64,000 nt of DNA, from contig JAJYLN010000010.1 of NCBI GenBank assembly GCA_021787665.1, forward strand, positions 12,010 to 76,009, in the 5' to 3' direction. Under the pieces are notes generated by a model, which worked only from the letters and a program-made list of their open reading frames with translations, was not told the DNA's origin and did not search any database. The position numbers and the translations under genes were made by a program. Positions 34,912-42,699 of the stretch are shown here, piece by piece. Position 1 is the first letter of the stretch, and each line of letters starts with the position of its first letter. Source of the stretch: a bacterium. Lineage in GTDB: Bacteria > JAMCPX01.

Positions 34912-34977
34912 ACCCTGGCACGGAGATGCAACTACTTGGTGACAGGTGAAGGGAGAACGTGTATTCTCTCGCCATAT

Positions 34978-35802
34978 ATGAAAAGATCTCGGGTGATACT
35001 CGGTGACATAGGCGGCGCCGCCGTACGTGCGGGTGAGTCCCTGGGCAGGGAGATCGTACGGAACTACCGCAAGATAGATCCGGACGTGGTGCGACATCTC
35101 GCACAGCTTCCCCTGCTGAGCTGCTCGCTGTTCGTCTCGAAGCACGAGCGGATCGATCCCGGCACGCCGGACGGTCACCCGCCGCTCATATTCGTTCATG
35201 GGCTCGGCGGCAACAGGGGAAACTTCCTGCTCATGGCCTGGTACCTGTGGCTGCTCGGCAGAAGGCGCAGCTACCGGGTGCACTTCGATGCCGGACAGTC
35301 CATCGGAGACATGACCGACGTGCTGGCCCGCTTTATTCGCGATGTGCGGAAGGCCACCGGCGAGGATCGGGTGGACATCGTGGCCCACAGCCTCGGCGGT
35401 ATTGTCGTCAGGCTCGCTCTGGATAAGTACAGGCTCGCGCGCCGCGTGGGCACGTTCGTCACGCTGGGTACCCCGCACCACGGCACGTATTCCGCGCGCT
35501 ACGCCAATACGACCATTACCAGAGAGATCCGGCCCGGCAGTGGGCTGATCAGGAGGCTGGAGCGAAAGCCCTGGCCTGCCGGCGTGCGCGGGGTGACGTT
35601 CTGGAGCCGCAGCGACCTCATGGTTTTGCCTCCCCAGTCCGCGGCCATGGAGGGGACTGAACGGATCGAGGTAACGCCGTTCACGCACTACAGCTACCTC
35701 ATCGACCCGAAGAGCTGGGCTGCCGTGGGAAGCGCTCTTGGGGCGGGTGCCGGCACAACGGCAAGACGTAAAGGGCATCGGCGGGCTGGGGAACGGCCAT
35801 GA
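34978..35802 (+). CDS. Alpha/beta hydrolase, PGAP1/lipase-like
   Basis: About 274 aa from the ATG at 34978; a GTG at 34936 would add 14 residues. Catalytic features: oxyanion-side LIFVHGLGGNRGNF (about residue 68), nucleophile elbow DIVAHSLGGIVVRLAL with Ser, then LGTPHHGTYSA and a late His in FTHYSYL. These resemble the GPI inositol-deacylase-like/triacylglycerol-lipase group. No signal peptide is obvious, so it is cytoplasmic or exported by an unseen route. The PilZ gene overlaps its stop by 4 nt (ATGA). Confidence 0.85.
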   Translation: MKRSRVILGDIGGAAVRAGESLGREIVRNYRKIDPDVVRHLAQLPLLSCSLFVSKHERIDPGTPDGHPPLIFVHGLGGNRGNFLLMAWYLWLLGRRRSYRVHFDAGQSIGDMTDVLARFIRDVRKATGEDRVDIVAHSLGGIVVRLALDKYRLARRVGTFVTLGTPHHGTYSARYANTTITREIRPGSGLIRRLERKPWPAGVRGVTFWSRSDLMVLPPQSAAMEGTERIEVTPFTHYSYLIDPKSWAAVGSALGAGAGTTARRKGHRRAGERP

Positions 35803-36533
35803 GTAAGGATTTCGAGATCGCCCTGATCGTGCCCTATGTGTCCGGAAAGGTAGAGTCAGTTGAGGGCTTTTTAACAGGATTGAGGAGGGAGTATGCGCCG
35901 TCTGTGCTGAAATCGATCAGCCTGTACTGCTGGTCAGCGAGCGATTCCCTGGGCATCATCTTGTCGTTCGATTTCTATTCCTTTCTTCCCAGCTCCTTCG
36001 ACGCGATCAGGCGATGGGCAGAAAAGGCGGAAGCGAAGATCTTCGAGCTCATGGCGTCCGTGGAAGAGCAAAGGAAAGAGTTCAAGGCCAAGTTCATGTT
36101 GACCTCGGATCTGAAGTTCACCGGCGCTTTCGATATCTCCCGTGCACTCGAGAGTATCCTGAAGAGGATTGGTACGACGACCGGCAGGAAGTCTCCGCGG
36201 TATGTTGCGACCATCGAGGTCAGGTTTAAGACCAAAGAGGAGTTCGTAAAGGAATATACCAAGGACATCTCCAAGGGCGGGATATTCGTTGCCACGGAGA
36301 AGCCCCTGCCGGTGAAAACGCGGGCTGAGCTCGTCCTGATCCTCCCGGACTCCCCTGAAGAGGTAAAGGTCACGGGCGAGATAGTGCACGCCGTGGGCCC
36401 GGAGCAGGCAAGGCTTGCCGGCCACGGAAACACGTCCGGCATGGGCATCCAGTTCATAGAGTTCCAGAAGGACGGAGCAAAGATCCTGGAGAGCTATTTC
36501 AAGTCCATCGTGGGCAATCCACAAGGTCACTGA
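35799..36533 (+). CDS. PilZ-domain protein (predicted c-di-GMP receptor)
   Basis: 244 aa. The C-terminal half is a PilZ domain: RKSPR (RxxxR) followed about 30 residues on by DISKGGIFV (D/NxSxxG), the two halves of the c-di-GMP site, then the barrel with VTGEIVHAV and SGMGIQFIEF. The N-terminal half (about residues 1-140) is helical and I do not recognise it. Located directly ahead of the Tad pilus locus and translationally coupled to the hydrolase, so it may tie c-di-GMP to surface behaviour. Confidence 0.88.
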   Translation: MSKDFEIALIVPYVSGKVESVEGFLTGLRREYAPSVLKSISLYCWSASDSLGIILSFDFYSFLPSSFDAIRRWAEKAEAKIFELMASVEEQRKEFKAKFMLTSDLKFTGAFDISRALESILKRIGTTTGRKSPRYVATIEVRFKTKEEFVKEYTKDISKGGIFVATEKPLPVKTRAELVLILPDSPEEVKVTGEIVHAVGPEQARLAGHGNTSGMGIQFIEFQKDGAKILESYFKSIVGNPQGH

Positions 36534-36575
36534 ACCGCCTCTCCCTGCAATAATATACCCGTCCGTAAAAAGTGC

Positions 36576-36605
36576 TTGACAAGCGTTTGCGCAGTGCAGT
36601 ATACG
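36576..36605 (+). promoter_or_regulatory. Predicted promoter of the Tad pilus operon
   Basis: TTGACA (36576-36581), 18-bp spacer, TATACG (36600-36605). It lies in the 100-nt gap between the PilZ gene and the first pilin. Confidence 0.55.
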
Positions 36606-36617
36606 ATAGTATATCGT
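36603..36617 (+). promoter_or_regulatory. Operator-like palindrome over the Tad promoter -10/start
   Basis: ACGATA, gta, TATCGT is a perfect inverted repeat (6-bp arms, 3-bp gap) running from the -10 to the expected transcription start. A regulator-binding site is inferred. Confidence 0.4.
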
Positions 36618-36633
36618 TTGTATGGAGGATAGT

Positions 36634-36864
36634 ATGGTTTATATCAATGTAGCCCGCGCAGAGACTAAAAGGCCTGGACAAAGGGGACAAAGCATGACGG
36701 AGTATATTCTGATCGTGCTGCTCGTCGCTATAGCGCTCATCGCTGTGTTTGGTGTATTCCGTAATAAGCTCATCAAAGGGGTCAAGACCGCGGGTCAGCA
36801 GATAGAGAACGTAACGAACCAAAGCAACGAGACCGCGCCGGACAAAGAAAGCGCCGGTCAATAG
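36634..36864 (+). CDS. flp: Flp-type pilin precursor 1
   Basis: 76 aa from the ATG at 36634, set by ggagg seven nt before it; an ATG at 36622 contains that ribosome site. A type IVb prepilin peptidase site is seen as RG/QSMTEY, with the invariant Glu at +5 and Tyr at +6, then a hydrophobic stretch ILIVLLVAIALIAVFGVF. The mature protein would be about 53 residues with a Gln/Asn-rich tail. It is the first gene of the Tad locus, as expected for the major pilin. Confidence 0.85.
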   Translation: MVYINVARAETKRPGQRGQSMTEYILIVLLVAIALIAVFGVFRNKLIKGVKTAGQQIENVTNQSNETAPDKESAGQ

Positions 36865-36872
36865 GCAGGCAC

Positions 36873-37649
36873 ATGAATCACCCAGATCTTGAGCGCGGCC
36901 AGGCAATGACCGAATTCATAATTGCCTTTCCGCTCGTGCTGATAGCGGTGCTCTCGATCGTACAGATTTCACTGCTTGCGCAGGCAAAGCTGTTCGTGGA
37001 GTACGCTGCCTTCACTGCTGCACGCGTTGCCGTTGTCCAGCCAGACAACCCGGACGACATCGCAGAGGCGGCAAAACTGTCCATGACCCCGGTGTCCCCG
37101 CGTATCGATGCCCTGGCGGGACTGTCCGTTCTTTCAAGTGCCGTGAACACCATTGCCGGTCTGTTCGGAGACGCCGGGGCGCTGGTAGTACGGTACGCCT
37201 ATGCGCGGGAGTTTACGAACGCAAAGATCGTGGTGAACCCCCGACAATCGGATGATGATATCACGGTCCATGTGGATTATCTTGCCCTGCTCTCCATCCC
37301 CTTTGTGAACAGGCTCATAGGCACAAGGGGGTCTGGCGTTCTGCGCGTGTTGTCATCGTATACGGATGGCGACAACGATTGGATAAACGCCATTGCATCC
37401 ATTGTCGGCAACGATTATTTTTACCCGCTGTCCTCGGAAGCGACGCTCACGGTGGAAACGCTCGGCGGACGGGCCCCGGAAGACCCATCGAAGTGTATCT
37501 ACACCTATGTGGATAACCAGGGGGTGAGGCATACCTATACCAACGGCGAGGTGTATCAATCGGGAACCTATAAGAACGGCAGGCCGCAGTATCACACGGA
37601 CAAAGACAAGACCGGCATAAGCAGGATCGTACACCAGGAGTGCCCATGA
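36873..37649 (+). CDS. TadE-like pseudopilin
   Basis: 258 aa. Near the N-terminus ERGQAMTEFIIAFPLVLIAV gives a prepilin-like G/QAMTE processing site and one hydrophobic helix, then AAFTAARVAVV, typical of TadE/TadF. The long C-terminal periplasmic part contains CIYTYVDNQGVRHTYTNGEV, with a few cysteines near the end (HQEC). It begins 8 nt after the pilin and overlaps the next gene by 4 nt. TadE proteins are minor pseudopilins needed for Flp pilus assembly. Confidence 0.8.
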   Translation: MNHPDLERGQAMTEFIIAFPLVLIAVLSIVQISLLAQAKLFVEYAAFTAARVAVVQPDNPDDIAEAAKLSMTPVSPRIDALAGLSVLSSAVNTIAGLFGDAGALVVRYAYAREFTNAKIVVNPRQSDDDITVHVDYLALLSIPFVNRLIGTRGSGVLRVLSSYTDGDNDWINAIASIVGNDYFYPLSSEATLTVETLGGRAPEDPSKCIYTYVDNQGVRHTYTNGEVYQSGTYKNGRPQYHTDKDKTGISRIVHQECP

Positions 37650-39097
37650 GCATACGGGCTTTCCGGTATGGGGGCGGCGGGGACACGGGGCAGGCCGCAG
37701 TGTTCGTGGTGATCACTCTCGTGACCCTGCTTGTGTTTGTTGCCACCGTGGCCAATGTGGGAAGGGAACTCTCCTATAAGATGGAGATGCAGAATACAGC
37801 AGACAGCGCATCGATGGCTGGCGCTGTATGGGAGGCGCGAGGATTGAACCTTATAGCCGGCCTGAATCAGGGCATTGTATTGTGCATTGAATTGATTATC
37901 ATCATTGTGGCAGCCATCGCGATATTGGGGGTGTGTGCGGGCACGCTATGGTGGGCCGGCATAGGCGAGGCGTGCGCGAGCGCGTTACCGGTTGTTATAA
38001 ATTTTGCGAACAAGGTAATACGGCGTCTTTGGAACACCGCCGTGGAGATGTCCAAGTTAGAAAAAAAGATAGCCGAAATAGTTCCTTTCATAGTGCCTGT
38101 TGCCGTTGGTCTGGCCGGCGGTGCAAACCCGCATAGTCCGGTGGCCATTCCCTATCCCTATCAGCCGTCCGACAAGGTACCACCTCCGCTTAAACCGCAG
38201 GAAATTTCACTGAACGTAGACAAAGGTGGCTTCCAGGACCTTATTAAGGCCATTATGGAGGACATCAGCAAAACGCTCGATAAGGTCTTTCCCCTGTTGT
38301 CCAAGGCCCTTGGCTTGCTTGGGAGTGCGATACAGCCGGGCAGTCTATCATCATCCGGGTCCATAACGACGACGTTTAAGGACAGCCACAGCTACGATAA
38401 GTATCCTGAGGCCGTTGACGCAAACAAGAAAGCACATGAGCCTGCTGCCCCGGCAAACGACGTTAGCAGTACAAAGAAAACCCAGGCGCGCTGGTTTTAT
38501 ATGACCACAACCTACCACATGCCGGACCCCTGTGATTATTGCTCAACCGCCTTGAAAGATCGGCATCCCTGTAGCGATATCGCATGGTCAAAGAAAGAAG
38601 AGCCACCGGAGGTGATGAAATCGGCCTTTGTAAGCTGTTCTCCGAAAGATTGTACCGGAGGCGCCGGGAGTGGCGCTGGCGGTACGGTATCCGTCCCTCT
38701 CAAAGAAGAGACGTTTTGCAGGCTTGATTTATCAGTGGACACGACGACCAAGACTAGTCCACCGTCACAACTGCCCTTTCCGATGAAGCTTCACCCGAGA
38801 TCGGATGAATTCCTTTACCTTGCAGTCGCCACTACCGATCTGGGGAGAAAAAGGTCCCCGATATTTATAAACAATAAGAGCCTGCTTCCTGAAGACAAAA
38901 ACCCATGGGGCTTTCTTGCGCTTTCTCAGGCAAGGCCACAAAGTCCGAGTACCAGACCGGGTGACATTCTGCTCGAAATGGACTGGGACGCACATCTTAC
39001 ACGGTTTACAGCATTAAAGGCCATAGCTGAGCAGCTTGGCATAAAATCAACGAACAAAGTGATCGAGTGGATAGATGATAAACTTATACTCCATTGA
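37646..39097 (+). CDS. TadG-like protein with N-terminal Tad domain
   Basis: 483 aa from the ATG at 37646 (ATGA overlap with the TadE-like gene); a GTG two codons upstream is an alternative. The N-terminal region GQAAVFVVITLVTLLVFVATV with NTADSASMAGA is the Tad (TadG) membrane-anchor signature. A second hydrophobic stretch (about residues 75-105) is unusual for TadG. The C-terminal two thirds are periplasmic, with a cysteine-rich part (DPCDYCSTALKDRHPC; SCSPKDC; FCRL) that may form disulfides. No von Willebrand A domain is evident. Confidence 0.75.
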   Translation: MSIRAFRYGGGGDTGQAAVFVVITLVTLLVFVATVANVGRELSYKMEMQNTADSASMAGAVWEARGLNLIAGLNQGIVLCIELIIIIVAAIAILGVCAGTLWWAGIGEACASALPVVINFANKVIRRLWNTAVEMSKLEKKIAEIVPFIVPVAVGLAGGANPHSPVAIPYPYQPSDKVPPPLKPQEISLNVDKGGFQDLIKAIMEDISKTLDKVFPLLSKALGLLGSAIQPGSLSSSGSITTTFKDSHSYDKYPEAVDANKKAHEPAAPANDVSSTKKTQARWFYMTTTYHMPDPCDYCSTALKDRHPCSDIAWSKKEEPPEVMKSAFVSCSPKDCTGGAGSGAGGTVSVPLKEETFCRLDLSVDTTTKTSPPSQLPFPMKLHPRSDEFLYLAVATTDLGRKRSPIFINNKSLLPEDKNPWGFLALSQARPQSPSTRPGDILLEMDWDAHLTRFTALKAIAEQLGIKSTNKVIEWIDDKLILH

Positions 39098-39154
39098 TGC
39101 GTTACGATATTCACGAGCCATAAGGTTCAATATAGCAGAAGGCAGGGGAGCTTT

Positions 39155-39730
39155 ATGAATCTATGCAACAGAGAAGGTCAGGCCTTCACGGAATTTATCA
39201 TCATCTTTCCTGTCCTCGTACTCATGCTGAGCAGCGTCATATTCTTTGCGAGGCTGCTCATTTTAAAAGAACGTACTGTTATGGCGACACGGTATGTTGC
39301 ATGGTATGCCGGCAGGCATGAAGAGCATGAGCCGTCCAAAGATACGATCAGAGCCCTGTTCTTTAATCATGATTCCGCGCTTGGCATAAGTCACCCGGAT
39401 CCCTCTCTGGGATTTGCAGGCGTTACGCTGGGAGATCTCGGGGGCGTGTTAGGCGCGGTTACGGGTATAAAAGGCACCGCTCTTGATGTGTCCGGTTATA
39501 CCTATCCTTTTTCCTCTGAAATCGCCCATACGGGTGCACAGCATTTCGTGTTCATGGGTACATGGAAAGGGAGCAGTGTTACGGGGAAGCTATTGAAATA
39601 TGGACTGTGGTCTATTGCAATTGCAAAAGGCTTTAAAAACAGCGGTGGTAGCAGCGGAGATAGTGAAGGGAGTGACAGCGGCAGTAGCTCAACTATTGAT
39701 CTCACCAATCCATCGATCTTAGGCAAGTAA
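39155..39730 (+). CDS. Second TadE-like pseudopilin
   Basis: 191 aa. EGQAFTEFIIIFPVLVLML gives the G/QAFTE processing site with Glu at +5 and one membrane helix; the rest is periplasmic and ends in a Gly/Ser-rich stretch (about residues 165-180) and TNPSILGK. A ggggag ribosome site precedes the ATG. Less GC-rich than most of the window. It lies 57 nt after the TadG-like gene. Confidence 0.75.
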   Translation: MNLCNREGQAFTEFIIIFPVLVLMLSSVIFFARLLILKERTVMATRYVAWYAGRHEEHEPSKDTIRALFFNHDSALGISHPDPSLGFAGVTLGDLGGVLGAVTGIKGTALDVSGYTYPFSSEIAHTGAQHFVFMGTWKGSSVTGKLLKYGLWSIAIAKGFKNSGGSSGDSEGSDSGSSSTIDLTNPSILGK

Positions 39731-39731
39731 C

Positions 39732-40454
39732 ATGCGCAGAAGTCACAAAAAGCGTTTACTGTTCATACTTTCAGCGTCTCTGCTGGTACTATTATTTTTT
39801 GTGTCCATCGGCAGGGGGACGGTCTATGATCTGTTTTCCTATAGAGACATCCTCGGCAGCGTGGCCCAGGAAGCACTGCATTTTAAGGTGAATGATCAAG
39901 ATATGGATATGTTTATCGGAAAGCAAGATGACGGCGGTGCCCTCCTTACGATGGCACGTAACGACCGGTCACTTCCGTTTTATCGTGATAAAAACGGGGG
40001 GCTGGCAGTGCATCTCCACGGGCAAATTGGCAAGGCGAGTGTATCGGCACCGGGCACGCTCATGTCCATGATTGAGCCTTTGCTTGGCTTTAATAATGGG
40101 AGCAACCGCACCACAAAGTACGTAGCCGTAAGGCTTCAGAAAGGGTTTGATATCAACAAGTTTATGGATGAAACCGTTCATGACTCAAAGGACCTCCCGG
40201 TTTACCCATCTGCTATTAAAATTAATACCATGCAGACAATGAAATTTTCCCTTGGGCACTATAAGGCGGAAGCTACCATGGATGCAGTAAAGCTTTATTA
40301 TAACGCGAGGCTTCAATCGGAAGGGTACAAAAAAGTGCATGAAGAAAAGGGACTGACAGCATATCAGACACGCACACAACTATGTATCGTGGATGTTGAA
40401 GAAAAGGAGCCGGGGCATGTTTCGATTATTACCTATACAGTTACAAATAAATAA
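39732..40454 (+). CDS. Tad-locus periplasmic protein of unknown family
   Basis: 240 aa. A basic N-terminus (MRRSHKKR) and one hydrophobic helix (residues 9-26) anchor it in the inner membrane; the rest is periplasmic. The C-terminal part contains ATMDAVKLYYNARLQSEGYKK, a pattern (xDAVxxYYxxxLxxxGWxx) seen in small putative lipoproteins, then a beta-rich end. It begins 1 nt after the stop of the second TadE-like gene and overlaps the second pilin gene by 38 nt. AT-richer than neighbouring core genes. Function unknown. Confidence 0.65.
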   Translation: MRRSHKKRLLFILSASLLVLLFFVSIGRGTVYDLFSYRDILGSVAQEALHFKVNDQDMDMFIGKQDDGGALLTMARNDRSLPFYRDKNGGLAVHLHGQIGKASVSAPGTLMSMIEPLLGFNNGSNRTTKYVAVRLQKGFDINKFMDETVHDSKDLPVYPSAIKINTMQTMKFSLGHYKAEATMDAVKLYYNARLQSEGYKKVHEEKGLTAYQTRTQLCIVDVEEKEPGHVSIITYTVTNK

Positions 40455-40593
40455 AGGACAGGCCATGGTCGAATATCTTATAGTGACTGCCGTATTTGCA
40501 ATAAGCGCCGCTCTTGCCGTCAGATTGCTTGGCAGCGCGATGAGCAGGTATTTTGGATTTCTCATCGCCTTTATAGCACTGCCGATGCCCTAG
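40417..40593 (+). CDS. Flp-type pilin precursor 2
   Basis: 58 aa from the ATG at 40417, behind aaaggag; another ATG at 40393 lies inside that ribosome region. It has the prepilin site KG/QAMVEYLIV (Glu at +5, Tyr at +6) followed by a hydrophobic helix AVFAISAALAVRLL and a short tail ending PMP. The cleaved product would be only about 44 residues. It overlaps the preceding gene by 38 nt and stands directly before cpaB. Confidence 0.75.
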   Translation: MFRLLPIQLQINKGQAMVEYLIVTAVFAISAALAVRLLGSAMSRYFGFLIAFIALPMP

Positions 40594-40601
40594 GAGACCC
40601 T

Positions 40602-41390
40602 ATGAAGCTGGATAGAAACAAAAAGTTGATCATTGGTATCGCAAGCGGAGTCGTAGCAATCGTGCTGATACAGCTTTATCTGGCTGCATTCAGGCATGCT
40701 GTTTACAGCGAACTGGAGACCGTTGATGTGCTTATTGCAAAAGCGGACATAAAGCCCGGCACGGTCATCACCCCGGACCATCTTACCTCGGTGCCGCAGC
40801 CGAAGCGGTATCTTTCCCACAATACAATCCTGCAGAAGAACGAGGACGCGGTCGTGGGACACAGGGCCGTGATGCAGATAGAGAAAGGAGAACCTCTTCA
40901 ATGGACCATGCTCGGAGCCGCAAGAGGCTCAGGTTTTACCTCCTTGATAAAGGAAGGTGAAAGGGCAATATCCATTGCAGTCGATAACCAGACGAGCGTG
41001 TCCGGCCTCATAAGGCCCGGGGATCACGTGGACATACTCGGTACGTTTTCACTTCCGGGTCCGGGCGGGGCGATGAGGCTCGCGACGATCACGCTGCTCC
41101 AGAACGTTACCGTGCTTGCGACCGGCGGTATATGGGGCAGGGGGCTGCAGGAGTCGGAGCCTTACAGCTACCATGGCCTGACGCTCGCCGTATCGCTGGT
41201 AGAGGCGGAACTGCTCACCTTTGCCTCCGAGCGGGCCAGGCTGAACTTCGTCCTGAGAAACGTGGACAACATACGAACGGAAGAAGACCTCCCCGTCATA
41301 GGTTGGGAAGACATCATGAGGATCGGCAACCTGAAACAGATCCAGCACGAGCGCAACATCAGGATCATAAAAGGCAAGGGCGGAGAATAG
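40602..41390 (+). CDS. cpaB: Flp pilus assembly protein CpaB/RcpC
   Basis: 262 aa. One N-terminal membrane helix (residues 9-28), then an SAF domain (VDVLIAKADIKPGTVITPDHL) and the RcpC region with GERAISIAVDNQTSVSGLIRPGDHVDIL, the most conserved part of CpaB. The C-terminal part VEAELLTFASERARLNFVLR matches the family. It is a periplasmic partner of the secretin. It begins 8 nt after the second pilin and 5 nt separate it from cpaC. Confidence 0.92.
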   Translation: MKLDRNKKLIIGIASGVVAIVLIQLYLAAFRHAVYSELETVDVLIAKADIKPGTVITPDHLTSVPQPKRYLSHNTILQKNEDAVVGHRAVMQIEKGEPLQWTMLGAARGSGFTSLIKEGERAISIAVDNQTSVSGLIRPGDHVDILGTFSLPGPGGAMRLATITLLQNVTVLATGGIWGRGLQESEPYSYHGLTLAVSLVEAELLTFASERARLNFVLRNVDNIRTEEDLPVIGWEDIMRIGNLKQIQHERNIRIIKGKGGE

Positions 41391-41395
41391 GAAAG

Positions 41396-42697
41396 ATGAG
41401 GCAGCGCCGGGGGCATAGGACCGGAAAGTCTTATAAGGCCCATAAGACCTGTTTTCTTCTGAGGGCTTGTTTTCTTTTACTGCTTGCCTTTTCCATGCCG
41501 CACGTCGTACAGGCGGGCCAGGACATCATCTCGCTTGTTCAGGGTCAGAGCAGGGTTATAGAGCAGCCGAACCTGTCGAAGGTCGCTATCGGTGATGCGA
41601 CGATCGCGAGCGTAAAGGTGATCAACGGCAGCCAGCTCATGGTCACGGGCATCTCGAGGGGCATAACGAACCTCTCCGTCTGGCAGATTTCCGGCAAAAA
41701 AAGAGACTATGCCATACGGGTGACCGTGGAGGACCTGAAACTCGTCGCTCTGGATATCCGGGAGCTCCTGCACGACGTCGAAGGGGTGAGCGTGAACGTC
41801 ATCGGCAACAGGGTCGTGCTCGAGGGGCAGGTGATACGGGCCGACGACTACGACAAGCTGGACAAGGTGATAGCTCTGTACCCCCAGGCGATCAACTTCG
41901 TGAGAAAGAACGAAGTTCGTCTGGACAAGATGGTACAGATCGACGTCAAAATGATGGAGGTCGATAAGGGGTTTGCAAAGAACATTGGCATCGGCTGGCC
42001 GCAGACCCTGCCGCTGTCGGCACAGTTCAAGGGCTCTTATCCGGCGATGGAAGGCCAGTCAAAGATCGGCGCATTATCGGCCGGCGGCTCGATTCTCACC
42101 GGCTTCGACTTCATCTTCAACATGATGGTCACCGATAACTTGGGCAGGGTCCTGAGCAACCCGGTGCTCGTCTGCCGCTCCGGAGACAAGGCGAGCTTCA
42201 TAGGAGGCGGCGAGATACCGATACCCACGACTTCTTCGCTCGGACAGACGAACGTCAACTGGAAGGAGTTCGGCATTATCATCAACATCGAGCCTGCCAC
42301 CGATGAGTTCAACAACATAAGCTTGAAGATACACGCAGAGACGAGCGATATCGACATGAGCAACGCTGTCTCTACAAACGGGATAAACTTGCCCGCGTTC
42401 GTGACGCGGAAGACCGAGACCGTCGTCAACATGGCGCAGGGCGAGACACTGGTACTGTCTGAGCTCCTGAACGAAAAAGGTACCAAGAGCGTCGTCAAGT
42501 TTCCCCTGATCGGCAGCATCCCCATTATCGGTGAACTCTTCAAATCGAGGAAGTATCAGCAATCGCAATCGCAGTTCCTCGTGTTCATAACGCCGGTAAT
42601 CATACGGCCGGGCAGCATCGACGGTACGAAGATCAAAGAGATGAAGAGGCGGTACAGCGGCACGGGCGAGTCGATAGGCTATGATCCGATGGATTGA
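41396..42697 (+). CDS. cpaC: Flp pilus outer-membrane secretin CpaC/RcpA
   Basis: 433 aa from the ATG at 41396; the frame is open further upstream inside cpaB. A signal peptide of about 40 residues (basic start, ending VVQA) is followed by a secretin N-domain (VEQPNLS-like IEQPNLSKVAIGD, YAIRVTVED), a BON-like part (LLHDVEGVSVNVIGNRVVLEG) and the secretin core with FNMMVTDNLGRVLSNPVLVC and ETLVLSELLNEKGTKSV, then FPLIGSIPIIGELFKSR. It forms the outer-membrane channel of the Tad machine. Confidence 0.92.
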   Translation: MRQRRGHRTGKSYKAHKTCFLLRACFLLLLAFSMPHVVQAGQDIISLVQGQSRVIEQPNLSKVAIGDATIASVKVINGSQLMVTGISRGITNLSVWQISGKKRDYAIRVTVEDLKLVALDIRELLHDVEGVSVNVIGNRVVLEGQVIRADDYDKLDKVIALYPQAINFVRKNEVRLDKMVQIDVKMMEVDKGFAKNIGIGWPQTLPLSAQFKGSYPAMEGQSKIGALSAGGSILTGFDFIFNMMVTDNLGRVLSNPVLVCRSGDKASFIGGGEIPIPTTSSLGQTNVNWKEFGIIINIEPATDEFNNISLKIHAETSDIDMSNAVSTNGINLPAFVTRKTETVVNMAQGETLVLSELLNEKGTKSVVKFPLIGSIPIIGELFKSRKYQQSQSQFLVFITPVIIRPGSIDGTKIKEMKRRYSGTGESIGYDPMD

Positions 42698-42699
42698 CC

